Of a stretch of 64,000 bases of DNA, positions 36,005 through 48,300 are shown piece by piece. Below the pieces are notes generated by a model. The model had not been told where the DNA came from and did no database searches. It was given only the letters and a program-made list of their open reading frames with translations. The position numbers and the translations under genes were made by a program. How positions within the stretch are numbered: the first letter of the stretch is position 1; the number at the start of each line of letters is the position of its first letter. The stretch comes from Isoetes taiwanensis (Eukaryota; Streptophyta; Lycopodiopsida; Isoetales; Isoetaceae). The stretch spans positions 498,001 through 562,000 of the forward strand of contig JAJEKV010000232.1 of the NCBI GenBank assembly GCA_021234155.1. Reading direction: 5' to 3'.

Positions 36005-36490
36005 TACACTTAATCTAATTGCATTGTGGTTGTAAACTAACACTTAGTATAGTTCTGCAAGAGATTAAGCGAGTTAATTCTCTCTTCCTTGTCACATTGA
36101 GATTTTCAATCAACTACGACTCTTTGAGATTTTGAGTCTAACTACAACTCCTCGCCCCATCTCCACCACTTTTCGCACCCCATCTCCACCACTTTCTGCA
36201 AGCCTAGTCTACTGCCAGTTACTATATTTGCTTAAAGCATTCGCATAAGGATCTTCTTACCTACACTTATTAAGGTAGATAGATAGATAAGTTTATTTCG
36301 TCCACGGGATCCCTTATTAAGGGATCTTCTTACCTACACTTATTAATCTAATCGCATTGTGGTTGTAAACCAACAATTAGCCTAGTAAATAGTTTATTGT
36401 GAAATTGAGATTTTTAGTCAACTTCGACTCTTTGAGATTTTCAGTCATCCACCACTTTTGGGGACCCATCTCCACCATTTTCTGCAGTAT
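36005..36490. repeat. Diverged direct repeat upstream of GRAS copy 1
   Basis: Blocks AATCTAATYGCATTGTGGTT, GTCAACTWCGACTCTTTGAG and CCCATCTCCACCA occur at 36010-36200 and again at 36346-36485. Both lie within 640 bp of the GRAS ATG at 36642, so the promoter region has been partly duplicated. Confidence 0.75.
36249..36346 (-). mobile_element. 48-bp LINE end between 25-bp target duplications
   Basis: The 25-bp sequence GGATCTTCTTACC...TTATTAA occurs at 36249-36273 and again, perfectly, at 36322-36346. Between them (36274-36321) is a minus-strand insert ending ...GGGATCCCGTGGACGAAATA, AACTT and (ATCT)n. This is the shared LINE 3' end with its microsatellite tail. Long perfect target duplications and extreme 5' truncation are hallmarks of target-primed reverse transcription. 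Confidence 0.85.
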
Positions 36491-36641
36491 TGGTAGTTAT
36501 TATATTTGTTTAAAACCTATAGAGACCATTCAGGAATTCACATAGGGATGCACCCTTGTAATGTGTCGGCCAAAAATTTTCGCTATAGAGTGCTCCGGTA
36601 TCTTGCTGGCTATAGGGTTAGAGACCTCCTTGTCCTTGGCT

Positions 36642-38256
36642 ATGGCGTACTCCCACGCTTCTCCCCTTGCCCTCAGGCTCCAGGAAGCCTGGCTCCAAAC
36701 CCAACTTCATAACGACGGCATTGTTTCTCCTCCTCAAAATCCCATTTCCGTAGAGCCCGATCCTTACCTCGGTTATGTTGCTGATCTGCTTATGCGGGAG
36801 AATGACTCAGAGCATGAGCTTGAAGATGTTGAGCGAATTCAAATGGAACTGACAGATTTAATTGGTTGCAGAAGGAATCTGGCGCAAGATGAACCCGGCT
36901 TTTCCGAAAATTCTTCCTTTCATAATAGGCAGGTTCATGATCTGTTTTCTGAAGAAAAATCTTCTGAATGGATGCATAGATTTCCATTTACTATAACAAA
37001 GCATCATGAAGAATTAACCCTAGAACAGGATTTCAGGTCTTCTCTTTTAAATAAGTCCATGATCATTAACTCTAGTAGCTACCAAAACGTGTTTGATAGA
37101 TTAAATTTGCCAGATCGAGATTTACTGGACTTATTAACAGAGTGTGCAACGGCAGTTTCAAATGGGGATTTTAGTGATGCAAACAGGATTGCAACACAAA
37201 TTAGAAAGAGGGCAAATCCTGTTGGAAATGTGTCTCAGAGAATGGCCTCTTTTTTTACTGAAGCTCTCGCAGTGCGAATTTCTTCACTAGGAGGAAACAT
37301 GTTTAAAGCATTATGCAATGGGTTAAAAAATTTGGAGTTCAGGGCAATTCAAATAACCGCAGAAAAAACTCCATACTTGAGATTACCACATTTCTTTGCA
37401 AGCCAAGTAATTTTAAATGCCTGCATAGGCAAGAAAAAGATTCATGTCATAGATTATGGCATATTATTTGGGCATCAATGGCCTGCATTAATTGATGGAC
37501 TCAGCAAGCTGCCAGAAGGGCCTCCTCTGTTCAGATTAACAGGGATAGACATGCCGCCTCCTGGTTTTCCACCCACTAATGTGCTTAAGGAAACTGGTTC
37601 TCGCTTGGAAGATTATGCAAGAAAAAGGTGTGTTCCTTTCAAATATGGGTTTCTTTCTGCTAAATGGGAAGAAATTGAGCCATCTAGGTTGTCTCTGAAA
37701 GAAGACGAGGTTTTAATTGTAAATTGCGCTTTTCGAAACCATAACCTGATTGATGAATCTGTGATGGTTGGAAACCCTAGAAATATGTGGCTCAACAAGA
37801 TCAGAAGCATGAATCCTGCAGTTTTTATTCAGTGTGTGAAAAATGTAAACTATGACTCCCCTTTTTTTGTGTCCAGATTTATTGAAGCCATGGTATATCA
37901 TGCAGTGATTTTTGATTCTTTCGAGCATTGCATACCAAGAGATCATCCTGATGCTTATAAGTTTGAGCAAGGCAAGTATTGCAGAGAAATCCTAAATGTT
38001 GTAGCCAGAGGGATTAGAAAGGGTAGAAAGGGCAGAAAGTTATGGAAAAGCTCATGTTAGAACTGAGAGGGCTGGGTTTGAGATCATGTCTTTAGATCAA
38101 CAAGTTTTTAGCAAATCCAGAGACATTGCAGCTTCATATCACAAAGAATTCATGCTGAGCAAGGATGGGGGATGGATGATACTAAGATGGAAGGATCAAC
38201 CAGTACATGCTTATTCTGCATGGGTTCCACATTATGAAGAAGAGTCTCATTGCTGA
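36642..38256 (+). pseudogene. GRAS transcription regulator, LISCL type, frameshifted near the C-terminus
   Basis: Start ATG at 36642 (MAYSHASPLALRLQEAWL), matching the intact paralogue at 50762. Landmarks: PDRDLLDLLTECATAV (LHRI) from ~residue 156, the VHIID-type motif IHVIDYGILFGHQWP at ~266, FRLTGIDMPPPGF, PFYRE-region sequence, and FFVSRFIEAMVYHAVIFDSF. At 38007 two bases are missing relative to the paralogue (GTAGCATGTGAGGGA becomes GTAGCCAGAGGGA). The original frame runs into a stop at 38058-38060, 472 codons from the ATG. The expected C-terminus, including the SAW motif (GGWMILRWK, HAYSAW), continues in another frame from 38008 to a stop at 38254-38256. GRAS LISCL proteins act as nuclear transcription co-regulators, often with TGA bZIPs. 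No intron is seen. Either a young pseudogene or a sequence error; all else is intact. Confidence 0.85.
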
Positions 38257-41200
38257 GTTTAACCTATATGTATGAGACCAATTTGTCTTTTTTACTCCAT
38301 CCTAAATTGCTTCTGTACATAAAGTTGGTGGTGATCTCACCTTGGTCCACCTTCTAGTTGAACTAGTATAATTTAACAAGACAACCATATCCATTCGTGT
38401 TGTGAAAGACTAGAAGGCTCCACTAGGAATTTTATCACAAATGAAAGATGACATATCCTTTAAAGCAAATTGTGCCTACATAAAAACACAAATGAGAGCT
38501 TTAGGTCTTGAGGACAAACCTAAAGTTGGGATCCATTCCCCTAAAACATGAAAATGCTACATGTAAGAACTGGTCAAAAATATTGTATACAAAGTGTCGA
38601 ACCAAACTTCCATTCCATATTGGCCACATAGCATCACCATATTAAACCTCAAACAAAAATAGAGACCCAACTTAAGTTTTGTGACGTATGGGATCCATTG
38701 TTGATTTATCAAATTGGATTGACCTAGGTCATGTCTCATCAAGGTCATCTCAAACTTGCTTGCTTCAAAATCAAGGAACATAATCTAGTCATGATCCATG
38801 TTGTGTGTCATCTAATGGTAGATGGATGGTACACTTGCACTTTGTATACCATATTAATATTGTATTACTATATTATTAGCAGGCTTGTTTAAAAGAGGTG
38901 AATCTTTCTGCAATTAAAGCCTATCCATGTAGCTTGACACGTCAACCAAATTTGGCACACAAGGGGTGTTTCAATCTCCGTGGACCGAAAGATTCAATTC
39001 ACCAATTTTTGTATCAATGATCATGAATTACAAAATGCAAAGAAAGTTCTTGCTTTCTTTTTCCATCACCATAGCCAAGCTTTGGAGTCGTGTTTTGCAG
39101 CTTTCTTGGCGGTGTGGTTTTGGAGTTCGACTTCAATGCCAAAAAAACTCCATATTGGGTGAATCTTTATTCAGTTTGAATTGTAGAGGGATTGGGCCTG
39201 TGATTGCTCTTTTATGCATTGTAATCTTTATGTATTATTAATGGATGTCTGACTTTGCCAAGCCTTAGCTCAAACTTTAGAATGTTGGAGTAGGAGTTTA
39301 TGTAGATGTCATTGTGCTTGATCGGTTATGGCATATATAGTTTCTTAATAGCACCCCACTGGACATATTAATTTTTGTAGTAGTTGGACAACTCTAAACC
39401 ATTATTTAAGTAATTGCATGGAATGGTGGTTGGTTGTACTTTATTTTTTTAGCAGTTGTCTATTCCCCTACAACAATTCCTGCAATTCTAGCCTATCCGA
39501 GTGGCCTGCCACATCAGTTGGATATCACTTATACCATTAGATCATGGAATTTTTAAATCTACGGTCAGCAAAAGATTAAGTTGTACTAAAATTTTTGGCC
39601 CTCTTCAAACTATTCTCTTGGAAAATTTCTTGCTGTTGGAGGTGACGCAGGAGGATTCGGATAGTTTATTTAGATCTTAAAGGCTTTTGTAATGCAATGG
39701 CATTTCTTTTTGAGAAATTAATGGAATTTTCTTAGCACGGAGATCGGAGCATGTATAACCTCCTTTGAGGATATGTAAAGGAAGAAATGAATATATAAAT
39801 GTGAAGAGAATGCCATCATGCAAATTTCTACGTCATCCTATGAGTCCATATAAATGATTAAAAAATGTTTCTTTCTTCAGAGTTTAGGGGTCGTCAATTC
39901 CCAACTGACTTTGATCCATAAGTTCCAAGTAAGATTCATCGGTTCCTTTGCTTCCAAATATACACAAATCACTTAACAATGTTTATTTCCTTAGGGTCTA
40001 TTCTACAACGTTCGTTGGGACATCATTCTTGCGAGTCTACTTTTCTTTGTACACCTATGTCATTGTTTTTATTGTACTCTTGTACTGTTTACATGATTCA
40101 CCTTTAGTTTCCTCTAATTTTGAGAACACACATTTTATGTCAATGCATTTTTTAATTTCCATGTGGTTGACACCATAAAGCCAATGCATATAACTGTATG
40201 GATGCATTATCTCTTAAAATGTCTTAAATACATGTTACAAGATATGAGTTTTTAGCCATCTAATGTCATATCTGTGTCTTTGGATGTAAATAAACCATTT
40301 GCTTAATAGAAGATGAATGGGGCAACAAAGGAAACCAAGACAAGAATTGAGTTATTACCAAGATATTCCATAAAGAACAGTATAAAATTATGGTGCACGA
40401 CTATGAACTGCCAATGAGACTAGCATATGTGTAGTTTAATCTATGAGTTTGGGGTTTAAAATAAGTGTGCTTTTACATGCTGAGTTGGCTTGGAATATAG
40501 ATCCATGGCACTATATTCTAACAGGTCTAAAGCATGGATCAAGCTTGACAATTACAGGAAAGCAGATAGGAATGCAAATAGAGCATTAACACTTGATCCT
40601 TGAGAAAAGTTAAGGTTTTGTGTGGACTACGACAACATAAATTGGTCTATGATATCATCATTTGTTTGGATCAATGGGAACCCTTGTTAAAAATAATGTA
40701 TGTTTAAGAGATCTTATTAAGAGATGCAGTCTTTTGGTTAAGCAAAGTGAAAAGGCCATATGCAATATACAATCACGTGGAGCACTTGCGTAAGATATCG
40801 TGCCCTGGTTGGATTCAGATTGGCTTCATGTGATGCATGTACTGTACTAGAGATGTGTATAATGAATAAATGATTCAAGTCCGTCAATAAAAAATGAGAA
40901 AGGTATTTATCATCTACCAGAATTTCTATTACATGGCAAAGCAAAAGTTTGAGAATGCATTGACTATGTTCATGGCTGTGTAAGAATTGGTGTGACAAAG
41001 AACATAGTTGTGTGACAATTGGCATGATAAAAGACAATAAAGGCAGAGGTGTGTTCACTAGCAAATCTTTGAAAATAGGGGAGCTAATTAGTATTGTAAT
41101 GCATTGGCAGTTGTGCAGAATCAAGAAAACAATATTGAAGAGTAAGATCATGTTGTTCTGCAAGGATGTTAGAATGATTGAATGATATTGTTAGAACAAT

Positions 41201-41959
41201 TGAATGATATGACAGTGTACAAGCCTAACCCCACATATATGGAAGAAAGAGAAGAATTTAGTAGTATGATGTGATTAACAAAGCTTGACAATGCATCTTG
41301 TTGAGAAAATGGTTGGCCATTGTTCTTTGAGTTCATCAATGTGTGTCTAGTTTGCTGTGGTAAGCTCTGCAGTCTTTATAAGAGCATCAACAAATAGCAG
41401 CTCAAATGAGGAGCTTACTCTTTCTTACATACATCCATTACTACCCTTGTATTGGAGAGAATAATACATTAATTAGGGCTTTACTTGCTCTAATCTCGTA
41501 CAAAAGAAGATATATGTTATCTTTATTGTATTTGTTCTCATTCTCATTCTATTCTATTATAAGAGAAAATAATCAAATTGGGGTCTCAGCCGATGAAAAA
41601 GTAGAGTGCACATTGCTATGGTAGACGCAACAGTATTTTCATGACCATTAAATCCTCTAAATCATTTTATTTTCAATTTAATATTATCTTCTTTCATTAC
41701 AGAAAGAGAAGGAGGCATTTCTTTGTCTTTAAAGGATGAGTCTTCAAGGGATATGTTTGGTTTAATCAGAGAGTCAATGCTCATGTTGAAAAAACTAAAT
41801 GTTTATATGGTTGTTAACAGGAAGCCTTCAGGATTGTTTTTTCCTTTTTATTTTTTCTTGATGCAACTAGATGTGGAATACAAGATGATCTGCTACTTAT
41901 GTAGCATTGCGTGCTTTTAAGGAAAATAAATGTTTGGTCCCATGGTCTATGTTTGCTAC
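38257..41959. other. Long AT-rich stretch without a recognisable gene
   Basis: The 3' flank of GRAS copy 1 followed by intergenic DNA. CTCCGTGGACCGAAAGATTC at 38976 resembles a worn LINE end. Open frames (for example 38966-39241, 40738-41163) are low-complexity or lack an ATG. No RNA gene seen. Confidence 0.5.
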
Positions 41960-42245
41960 ATATTCTAAATGAGGTGCACCTGGACTACCACAGTCGTCGG
42001 ATTCGTCGGTCCTACGACCCAGATCATATGTTGGGGCCTCTGGGCACCTCTCGTTTCGCTTATAGTCATTTATGATTGGAAGCGCCTATGATTTTGAAAT
42101 ATGAAATACGATTTCGTTTAAGGTTTATACGACTTTGTCTAAGATTTTAGAATATAAAATACGGGGATTCGAACCTCTACCAAAATAATTCAATATCCTA
42201 ATAAGACTATTTCAACCAATATATCCAGTGAGCTAATGTGATTAT
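41960..42245 (-). mobile_element. tRNA-like SINE with Pol III A and B boxes
   Basis: Minus strand: A-box TAGCTCACTGG (42235-42225; consensus TRGCNNARYNGG) and B-box GGTTCGAATCC (42175-42165; consensus GGTTCGANTCC), start-to-start 60 nt. The part between (TTGGTTGAAATAGTC) is tRNA-like but cannot fold into a clean cloverleaf, and no CCA-ready acceptor stem is seen, so it is not a functional tRNA gene. The body probably continues to the GC-richer stretch ending near 41960 (CGTCGGATTCGTCGG on the plus strand). The tail and target duplication were not identified. Confidence 0.55.
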
Positions 42246-43070
42246 TTTTTATCTTGAATCTATGTTTTTTTTTATAACAACCTTCAATTGTTTTAGGGAT
42301 ATATGGTCTATGGTTTCAAGAATTGTTATTTTTACATCCATATCAAATCCCCCTGGAACCCCCTATTATTTTGCTACATATTCAATTTAAAAACCAGTTT
42401 AATTTTTGTAGGTCTTCTGGAAGCTCGAGCTTCTGCTACAATTAATCAGAAGATATCCAGTTCAAAGATATACTTGACATGTATCTGTGTCTCAAAGATG
42501 TTGGTCGTAGAGGGTTATTGTGTCTTCTGTTGTGCAGCAAACATTTCTTAGCGGGCAACGTTATCATCCTCCTTATCGATTCACAAACATAGCTCCTGTG
42601 GATCTGGGAACTTCAGCTCTTTTATCCTTAGTCATGATGGCAATAATAGTTTCTATGGTTTTTCTGGTGATGGGGTATGTATAGCAAGGTGCCACATATC
42701 ATCTACTTTGCAGGCTTCTAGGGATCCTAGTATATTACCCAAATATACCATGTCAGAGAAAAGCAAGTTTGAGTCTGAACCACCAAAGTTGATAGGAAAT
42801 ATGACTACAAGTTTGGAAGGATTAGGCCCTTCATTATTTGAAATCTTAAAGCGTCAACTAAGGGGTCATTTTTAGCTAGAGAGGAAATGATTAAATGGCA
42901 TTTCTATATTCTCAAAGCTTCAAAGATGGGAAAGAAGTTATGAGACCTTATCCAGCCAAAACAAAAATAGCTGCTACACATCTTCAAGTTAAACTGGAGA
43001 TTGAGAGCTCCATGTAGATTTCTGTGGGCTTGGCCTCATAACTAGAGGATTCATCAATGAAGGCTCACCA
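42246..43070. other. Unassigned, with exon-like scraps
   Basis: TTTTTGTAG before GTCTTCTGGAAGCTCG (42407-42428) looks like a 3' splice site. Plus-strand scraps such as PPYRFTNIAPVDLGTSALLS near 42560-42620 and LEGLGPSLFEILKRQLRGH near 42815-42870 are protein-like but out of frame with each other. Possibly a decayed gene; family unknown. Confidence 0.25.
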
Positions 43071-43182
43071 ACTAGTATAGAAAGCTTCTGATCTAAAGAT
43101 GTTGTTGTATATGCTGCACATATGCTAGTATAGAAAGCCTTTTGTCTGACGGTGTTGTTGTAAATGCTATGCATAAGCTAAG
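43071..43182. repeat. 57-bp tandem duplication
   Basis: Two units starting CTAGTATAGAAAGC and running through GATGTTGTTGTATATGCT / GGTGTTGTTGTAAATGCT. Confidence 0.75.
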
Positions 43183-43217
43183 ATAAGGTGCTTGTATCTT
43201 GTTATTAATCATTGATG

Positions 43218-43218
<1 letters not shown>

Positions 43219-43281
<63 letters not shown>

Positions 43282-43294
43282 TGATTGATTGATG
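43219..43294. repeat. (GATA)n-(GATT)n microsatellite
   Basis: About 15 GATA units followed by three GATT units. No LINE end is adjacent, unlike the GATA tail at 36274. Confidence 0.95.
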
Positions 43295-43740
43295 AGAGGA
43301 CGGCTCTATCTATCTTGCCTTTTCATTCTAGCTTTTAATTCTTGAATTCTTTACTTCTTAAACACAAGCTGTTTATTTTAGCTTCTTTAGATAAAAGATA
43401 TGCTTTTGCTGGTGCTATTCGCAAAAGACAATCCTCACAAGAAACACAAGGCCCACTCTAGCATTGAACTATACCTATTAAAGCCAATTGCGAGATTCGA
43501 TCAAGGTTAATACAAAGTGCACCATGGGTCAAAATGCCCAATTTCAAAGTACAATTTCAACGCACCTATATTCATGGTAGTATTGAGTCGTTCTGCTATA
43601 GCGCATGTACAATGTACTTTCGCAAAATGTAAACTTAACAATAGCTGATATCCTGACACGTGCAAACTTTTCTGCATAGAACACAATAACAAAAAAAAAA
43701 ATAGTCATAACACTATAGCTTTTACACAAGTGCACTTAAT
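43295..43740. other. Spacer, no feature seen
   Basis: AT-rich; short frames on the minus strand have no motif. Confidence 0.4.
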
Positions 43741-43744
43741 TAAC

Positions 43745-43810
43745 AAAAAAATAGAATAGAATAGTTTTTTTAACGTCCACGGAGACCAATAGGTCATGGG
43801 ACCCAAAATG
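43745..43810 (-). mobile_element. LINE 3'-end fragment with TCTAT tail
   Basis: On the minus strand: GGGTCCCATGACCTATTGGT, CTCCGTGGACGTTAAAAAAA, then (CTATT)n. It fits the same 3' end as the LINE at 29.7 kb. The 5' limit is unclear. Confidence 0.7.
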
Positions 43811-44900
43811 CCTTATCCAATAATTAACAATTATTGGATAAACAATAATAATTATTGCCTTAACAATTACGTAACCTTTTTCACTAATATAGGAAAAGTA
43901 TTCCACAACAGGTGGAGTTATTATCTTAGGAGATTTCAAAATTGATAAACATTGAATTTCACATCTATAAACCATGATATACAGTCTAGCCCTCTACAAG
44001 CAAGGTTTTCCAATACCAACCAGACATTTGTGCTAGTTTTTCTATGTAAATGTGGTATTGGAATAACCACTAGGTAATGTATTCAAGCATCTATCTAATA
44101 CATGCTGGCTTCAAATTAAAAATCCAACTTTACCAACTCTATATGGAATCCTTTTGGTTCTGACATGCAATCCTTCATGGTAAGAATCAATGAACATAGC
44201 TTCTTAGACCACTGGTACCATTTACTCCAAGTCTACATGCGCCAAGTATAGTCAATTGTTGATTTAATGATAAGGCCTCTACCTTTATCTCATCAATCAA
44301 TTCAACAATTTTCAATGTTTCTTTTCTAAAGTTCCAATATTTTCACAAGGTAGGTCCCCAATGTATGATAAGGCATCTATAATAGTTCATGTGATGATGT
44401 AGCCTTAATCTCTCTAGTAATCTGAAGATGAACAGTTGTAGTTGATAAATTTTGCAACTTCTCCACAAAGAGAGAACGTGATAAAGCTCTATGAATTGTG
44501 GTCTCGACGTATCCTTGGCTCTAAAGCCAGTCTCTAGAATAGGTTTCTGCGTTGAACTTTGCTAGAGACCTCCTTAATAGATTCCTTATTGCTTTTTCTT
44601 CTTGTTATGGTAAAACACATTGTGGAAGGGAGTCTCGAATCAAAAGTTCTGGTAAGACATGTACTGTCAAGCATGGGGTTGATCTCTCCCTTTCGAACAT
44701 ATAGATGAGGTCTGCCAACATCATTAAGGCAATACTCACCATGCCTTCAAAATAGTGAAGCTTTGAATCCTTTACAGCCTTACATGAGCATGTACATAAA
44801 GCTTTCCCAGAATTCAATCCAATGAATTCTTTCACAATTTCGTTAATAGAGGTGCATTAAAAGCAATAATCGTAAACATGCATTGCAGATGCAACTTATC
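43811..44900. other. Intergenic stretch
   Basis: AATAATTAACAATTATTGGATAA at 43819-43841 (arms CCAATAATT/AATTATTGG) is a small hairpin. No gene recognised. Confidence 0.4.
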
Positions 44901-44901
44901 A

Positions 44902-45116
44902 ATTGTAGAGCCTCTTTTCACACTCATGACACAGCAATGCATTCAAGCCGTAGGCATTCAAAAGTTTGCTATAGGAACTCAAAATTAATGTCACGACACT
45001 GCTACAAATTGCAGAGCCTCTTTCCGCACTCACAACACCAGCAATGCATTCTAGTCCTAGGAATTCAAAAAGTATGCTATAGAAACTCAAAATTAATGTC
45101 ACGACACTGCTACAAA
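44902..45116. repeat. 106-bp tandem duplication
   Basis: Two units from ATTGYAGAGCCTCTTT to CACGACACTGCTACAA, about 85-90% alike; CTCAAAATTAATGTCACGAC is identical in both. Confidence 0.9.
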
Positions 45117-47194
45117 GAGTGATAGAGAATCCAAAAATTTATCATCGTCTAACCATAAGAGTTTGGCTTTCCTCTTTTTTCCCAGGCCTAGAAGGTCTTG
45201 TCTCATCAAGAATAACACCTTTTTTAGTTGCTTTAGCAGCTTTCCACATGGCTACCAAGGCAATAATTAAAAACAAAAAGGAAACCACCACAACGTCAGA
45301 ATCTGCCTCACCTGATAATGAGACTGGCATGGGGAAGTTTGATGATTGTGAAACAATAGCAAAACCCAATCTTCTGCAACCCGACATCAATACAAAGACA
45401 ATAGCAAGACAAAGTATTCAACTCCAATCGCTTACTCAACTCTAATCTTGGATTAAACCACACACATCACAACAAAAAATATGAGCCGTACACGGCACAA
45501 TAGATAGCTTGAAATAGAATGCGTCACAAAAGCCACCTAAGTGGCAAGAAATATAGCCGCCCAAATGGCACGTACATGGCCATCCAAGTGGCAAGATACA
45601 TAGTCTGACATCATGCCAGAAATGCATATGACATAAATGTATATAGAATGAACAACTGTTTGACATAGAAACAAAAACCTATGCACATTTGAAACACAAA
45701 TTCAGCATTCAAGCACGCATAGTGCATGGATGCGCTTTGGCAAGCTGCTTCCAAGTGATGGATCCTAGAGGCGAGCACAGCACGCACACGATTAACTTCA
45801 GCACGAAAGACTCTTCTATCTCCCTCCGTGATATGCAACACATCGTGTCTGTGAGAGACATTATCATATCCTGCAAAATACGCCATATGTGCCTCTTCAC
45901 TCATTCAACATCCAAGAGCACAGAACCAGCATTGTATGCCTACTCCACATTTACAACTATAAGAATAAATGAGTGGTTAGACAACAAGAATAGAAAGCAT
46001 ACACAGTATGAGAATCTCACTATGAAATAGCCAGAGAATCATCAACAAAATGCAACGGAATTATATATTGGAAGGGAAGAATGGTGGTGTCAACAAGAGG
46101 CACCACCGCTCAGCAATCAAATAGTAGGAGATTTTCTGGGCTTATCTTTCTTCCTCCCAATGCCATAGACTGCTGACAGACTTCAGCCAGAAGGATTACA
46201 TTATGCTACATAGTAGCCACACTTAATTGTGATGCTATGGAAGGGAGCATCTGCATGACTCTTAATTCACTGTCGAATCGACCTCAGAATAGTATCATCA
46301 CTGCTCTACCAAGGCCTGCCCTCCTATCGCTTTTAACACATATTTCAACCTTTTCTACCATCATGCTGGATATTATTTATCTTCAAAAGGTTCTTCTAAA
46401 AAGATGTTTCTATTTCTTTTATAAGATGACGAATCCTTATTCTTTGGGATCAAGTTCTGAAGCAATCAATCCCTAAGACCTGATCCCTAACTTCTTTGGG
46501 ATGCCACAATCCAGATTCAGTGTGTTTCTAGCCTCCGTTGAATAGTCGTATCAATTCGTGGTAAGAAGAAGGCAACAACCTAGCTATCCTCTTCATCATT
46601 CTAAATTCTGAAAAAAAAGCTCTAAATTGTACCTGCATTAATGTTGCTTCCGACTACATAGCAATGATCAGGATACGCCATCAAGAAAAAAAGAAGACAT
46701 GAACCGCGACATGCTCTCTTATTAGGAAATAGGCAGTCGAATTTGGAAACAACAAAACTTCCTACACCACGTAGCAGGCCCGGGATAATTTAGTGATTCA
46801 GGTTTCCACACGCCATCTCTTACCTCCAGTTATCTTAGCTCTGTATAGAACCTCGTCAAATCTGGCAGCCCATAGAATTTTGGCAAAAAAAAAGGGGGCA
46901 TATAGATGCCCTATTTTGTCATTGAAAAATCTAATAATAGTTTCTAGCATGTTTAAAATGCAAATGCATGCTCAATTATATAAAAATGGTCATAACCTTC
47001 ACTAGGAACAAACCTATTACAATAGCTTCAATATTACAATATTATGCTATGTTCTTGCAATAGCTTCAATATTACTATTAGATGGTTTCAAGCATGTATA
47101 AGCTAGAAGCTTGGGGCACGTATTTGTATCCAAATATGTACGGAACCATAGTGGGACATCCAATTTTACGTCTATGTAAAATGAATATTTTGTA
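45117..47194. other. Unassigned; one membrane-like frame
   Basis: A minus-strand ATG frame at 45390-45142 (82 codons) has one hydrophobic segment, VVVVSFLFLIIALVAMW, followed by a basic stretch. No family is recognised and no splice partners are seen, so it is mentioned but not called. The rest shows no gene. Confidence 0.3.
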
Positions 47195-47654
47195 GTATAA
47201 ATAATTGATCATAGCCACATCCCACAAAGTTGAGTACACGACATTTTTACTTCAATAAGAAACTCATCCTTATCTAAATCTGTCAATTCCTAGCACAATT
47301 GGAACAACAAAGACCTTTTGTCTGCAATACGAGCAAAGTTTGACTAAATCACTCAAAATGGCATAAAACGAAATTCAAAGACAAAGTTTTGACTAGGAGC
47401 GCTCAAATGGAGCTTTTAATTGCCAACGTGCTAGCAGATAAGACTGGAAACTAAATGGTAGTTTTCTTCTTATAAACGTAAAGTATTGTTGGGAATCTAG
47501 TTCTATCGATGCTAAGAAGGTAGAATTCGTACCAAACAGGCAATACCCCATGGAAAACACATATGAATATTACACTTCTATAACCCATTCACACTTTTAG
47601 AAACCATTCGTCCAACACATGCACAACATTATTTTGTTTTTTATCTTATATTAT

Positions 47655-47790
47655 TCCATCAGAAACCCTTCGGGCAGGGGTTTTTAATCCTTACAGTAAT
47701 AAGTTTGCTACGCTTCCTTTATCGGGTCCCATAGGCTGCTTGATAAACCATGGAGAATAAAAATCATTCAATTTTATTCAACTGATTAAT
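47655..47790 (+). mobile_element. LINE 3'-end fragment, long version
   Basis: CAGAAACCCTTCGGGCAGGG, GTTTTTAATCC, CGGGTCCCATAGGCTGC, ATGGAGAATAAAAATC, then an ATTCA-like tail. It aligns along its whole length with the LINE end at 29650-29785. It is missing from the duplicate copy at 48.7 kb, so it arrived after the duplication. Confidence 0.75.
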
Positions 47791-47954
47791 ACAATCACTT
47801 TTCCATCAGCAATCTTGACAAGGTTCGACAATATGCTCAAGGTCCCACCAATGCTAAGGAATAATGTAACTATATAATATTAACATATTCTAAATATGCG
47901 CATGAAATTGTGAATATTGATGGCCCAATATAGGAACTATTTCTAAAATATCCA

Positions 47955-48290
47955 TCTTTGCCTAGCTTAAAATCCTTGTGATACAACCCTGCAATCTCTT
48001 TGTCTTTGTAAAAAAACTTTTTAATCTACATGTTGTATCTCAAATCCAGCCCTCTTAGTTCTGGCATGAGACTTCCTATAACTTTCTGCCCTCTCTACAT
48101 TTTCCAGCCCCTCACATGCTATAACATTCAAAATTGCTCTGCAATACTTTTCTTGCTCAAACTTATAAGCATCAGGATGATTTCTTGGTATACAATGCTC
48201 AAAAGAATCAAAGATCATTGCATGATATACCATGGTTTCGATAAATTTGGAAACAAAAAATGAACAAATTAAAGCAAAAATAAAGAAAAA
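47955..48290 (-). pseudogene. GRAS C-terminal fragment
   Basis: Minus-strand frame with FFVSKFIETMVYHAMIFDSF, HCIPRNHPDAYKFEQEKYC and CEGLENVERAESYRKSHART, as in the intact gene. A TAA replaces the CAA codon of the DQKVF motif (48021-48023). After it, KEIAGLYHKDFKLGKDG is still readable in a shifted frame to about 47955. The fragment starts abruptly upstream at about 48285-48300, where unit B of the duplication begins. It has no start codon of its own in GRAS sequence and is a by-product of the duplication. Confidence 0.85.
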
Positions 48291-48300
48291 GCGCTTTTCA

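Larger units (their letters stand above)
47195..48300. repeat. Tandem duplicate of GRAS 3' end and flank, unit A
   Basis: 47195-48300 matches 48300-49430 in order at a nearly constant offset of about 1145 bp. Shared blocks: AATTGGAACAACAAA (47299/48442), AAGTTTTGACTAGGAGC (47382/48524), TTGCCAACGTGCTAGCA, and the GRAS coding end (47955/49100). The unit includes the C-terminal coding part of the GRAS gene plus about 0.75 kb of 3' flank. Each copy later gained a different LINE fragment. Confidence 0.8.

Noticed and set aside
40738-41163. 141-codon minus-strand frame with hydrophobic segments
   Set aside because: Starts at TTG, is Leu/His/Ile-rich from AT-rich DNA, and has no domain or splice support.
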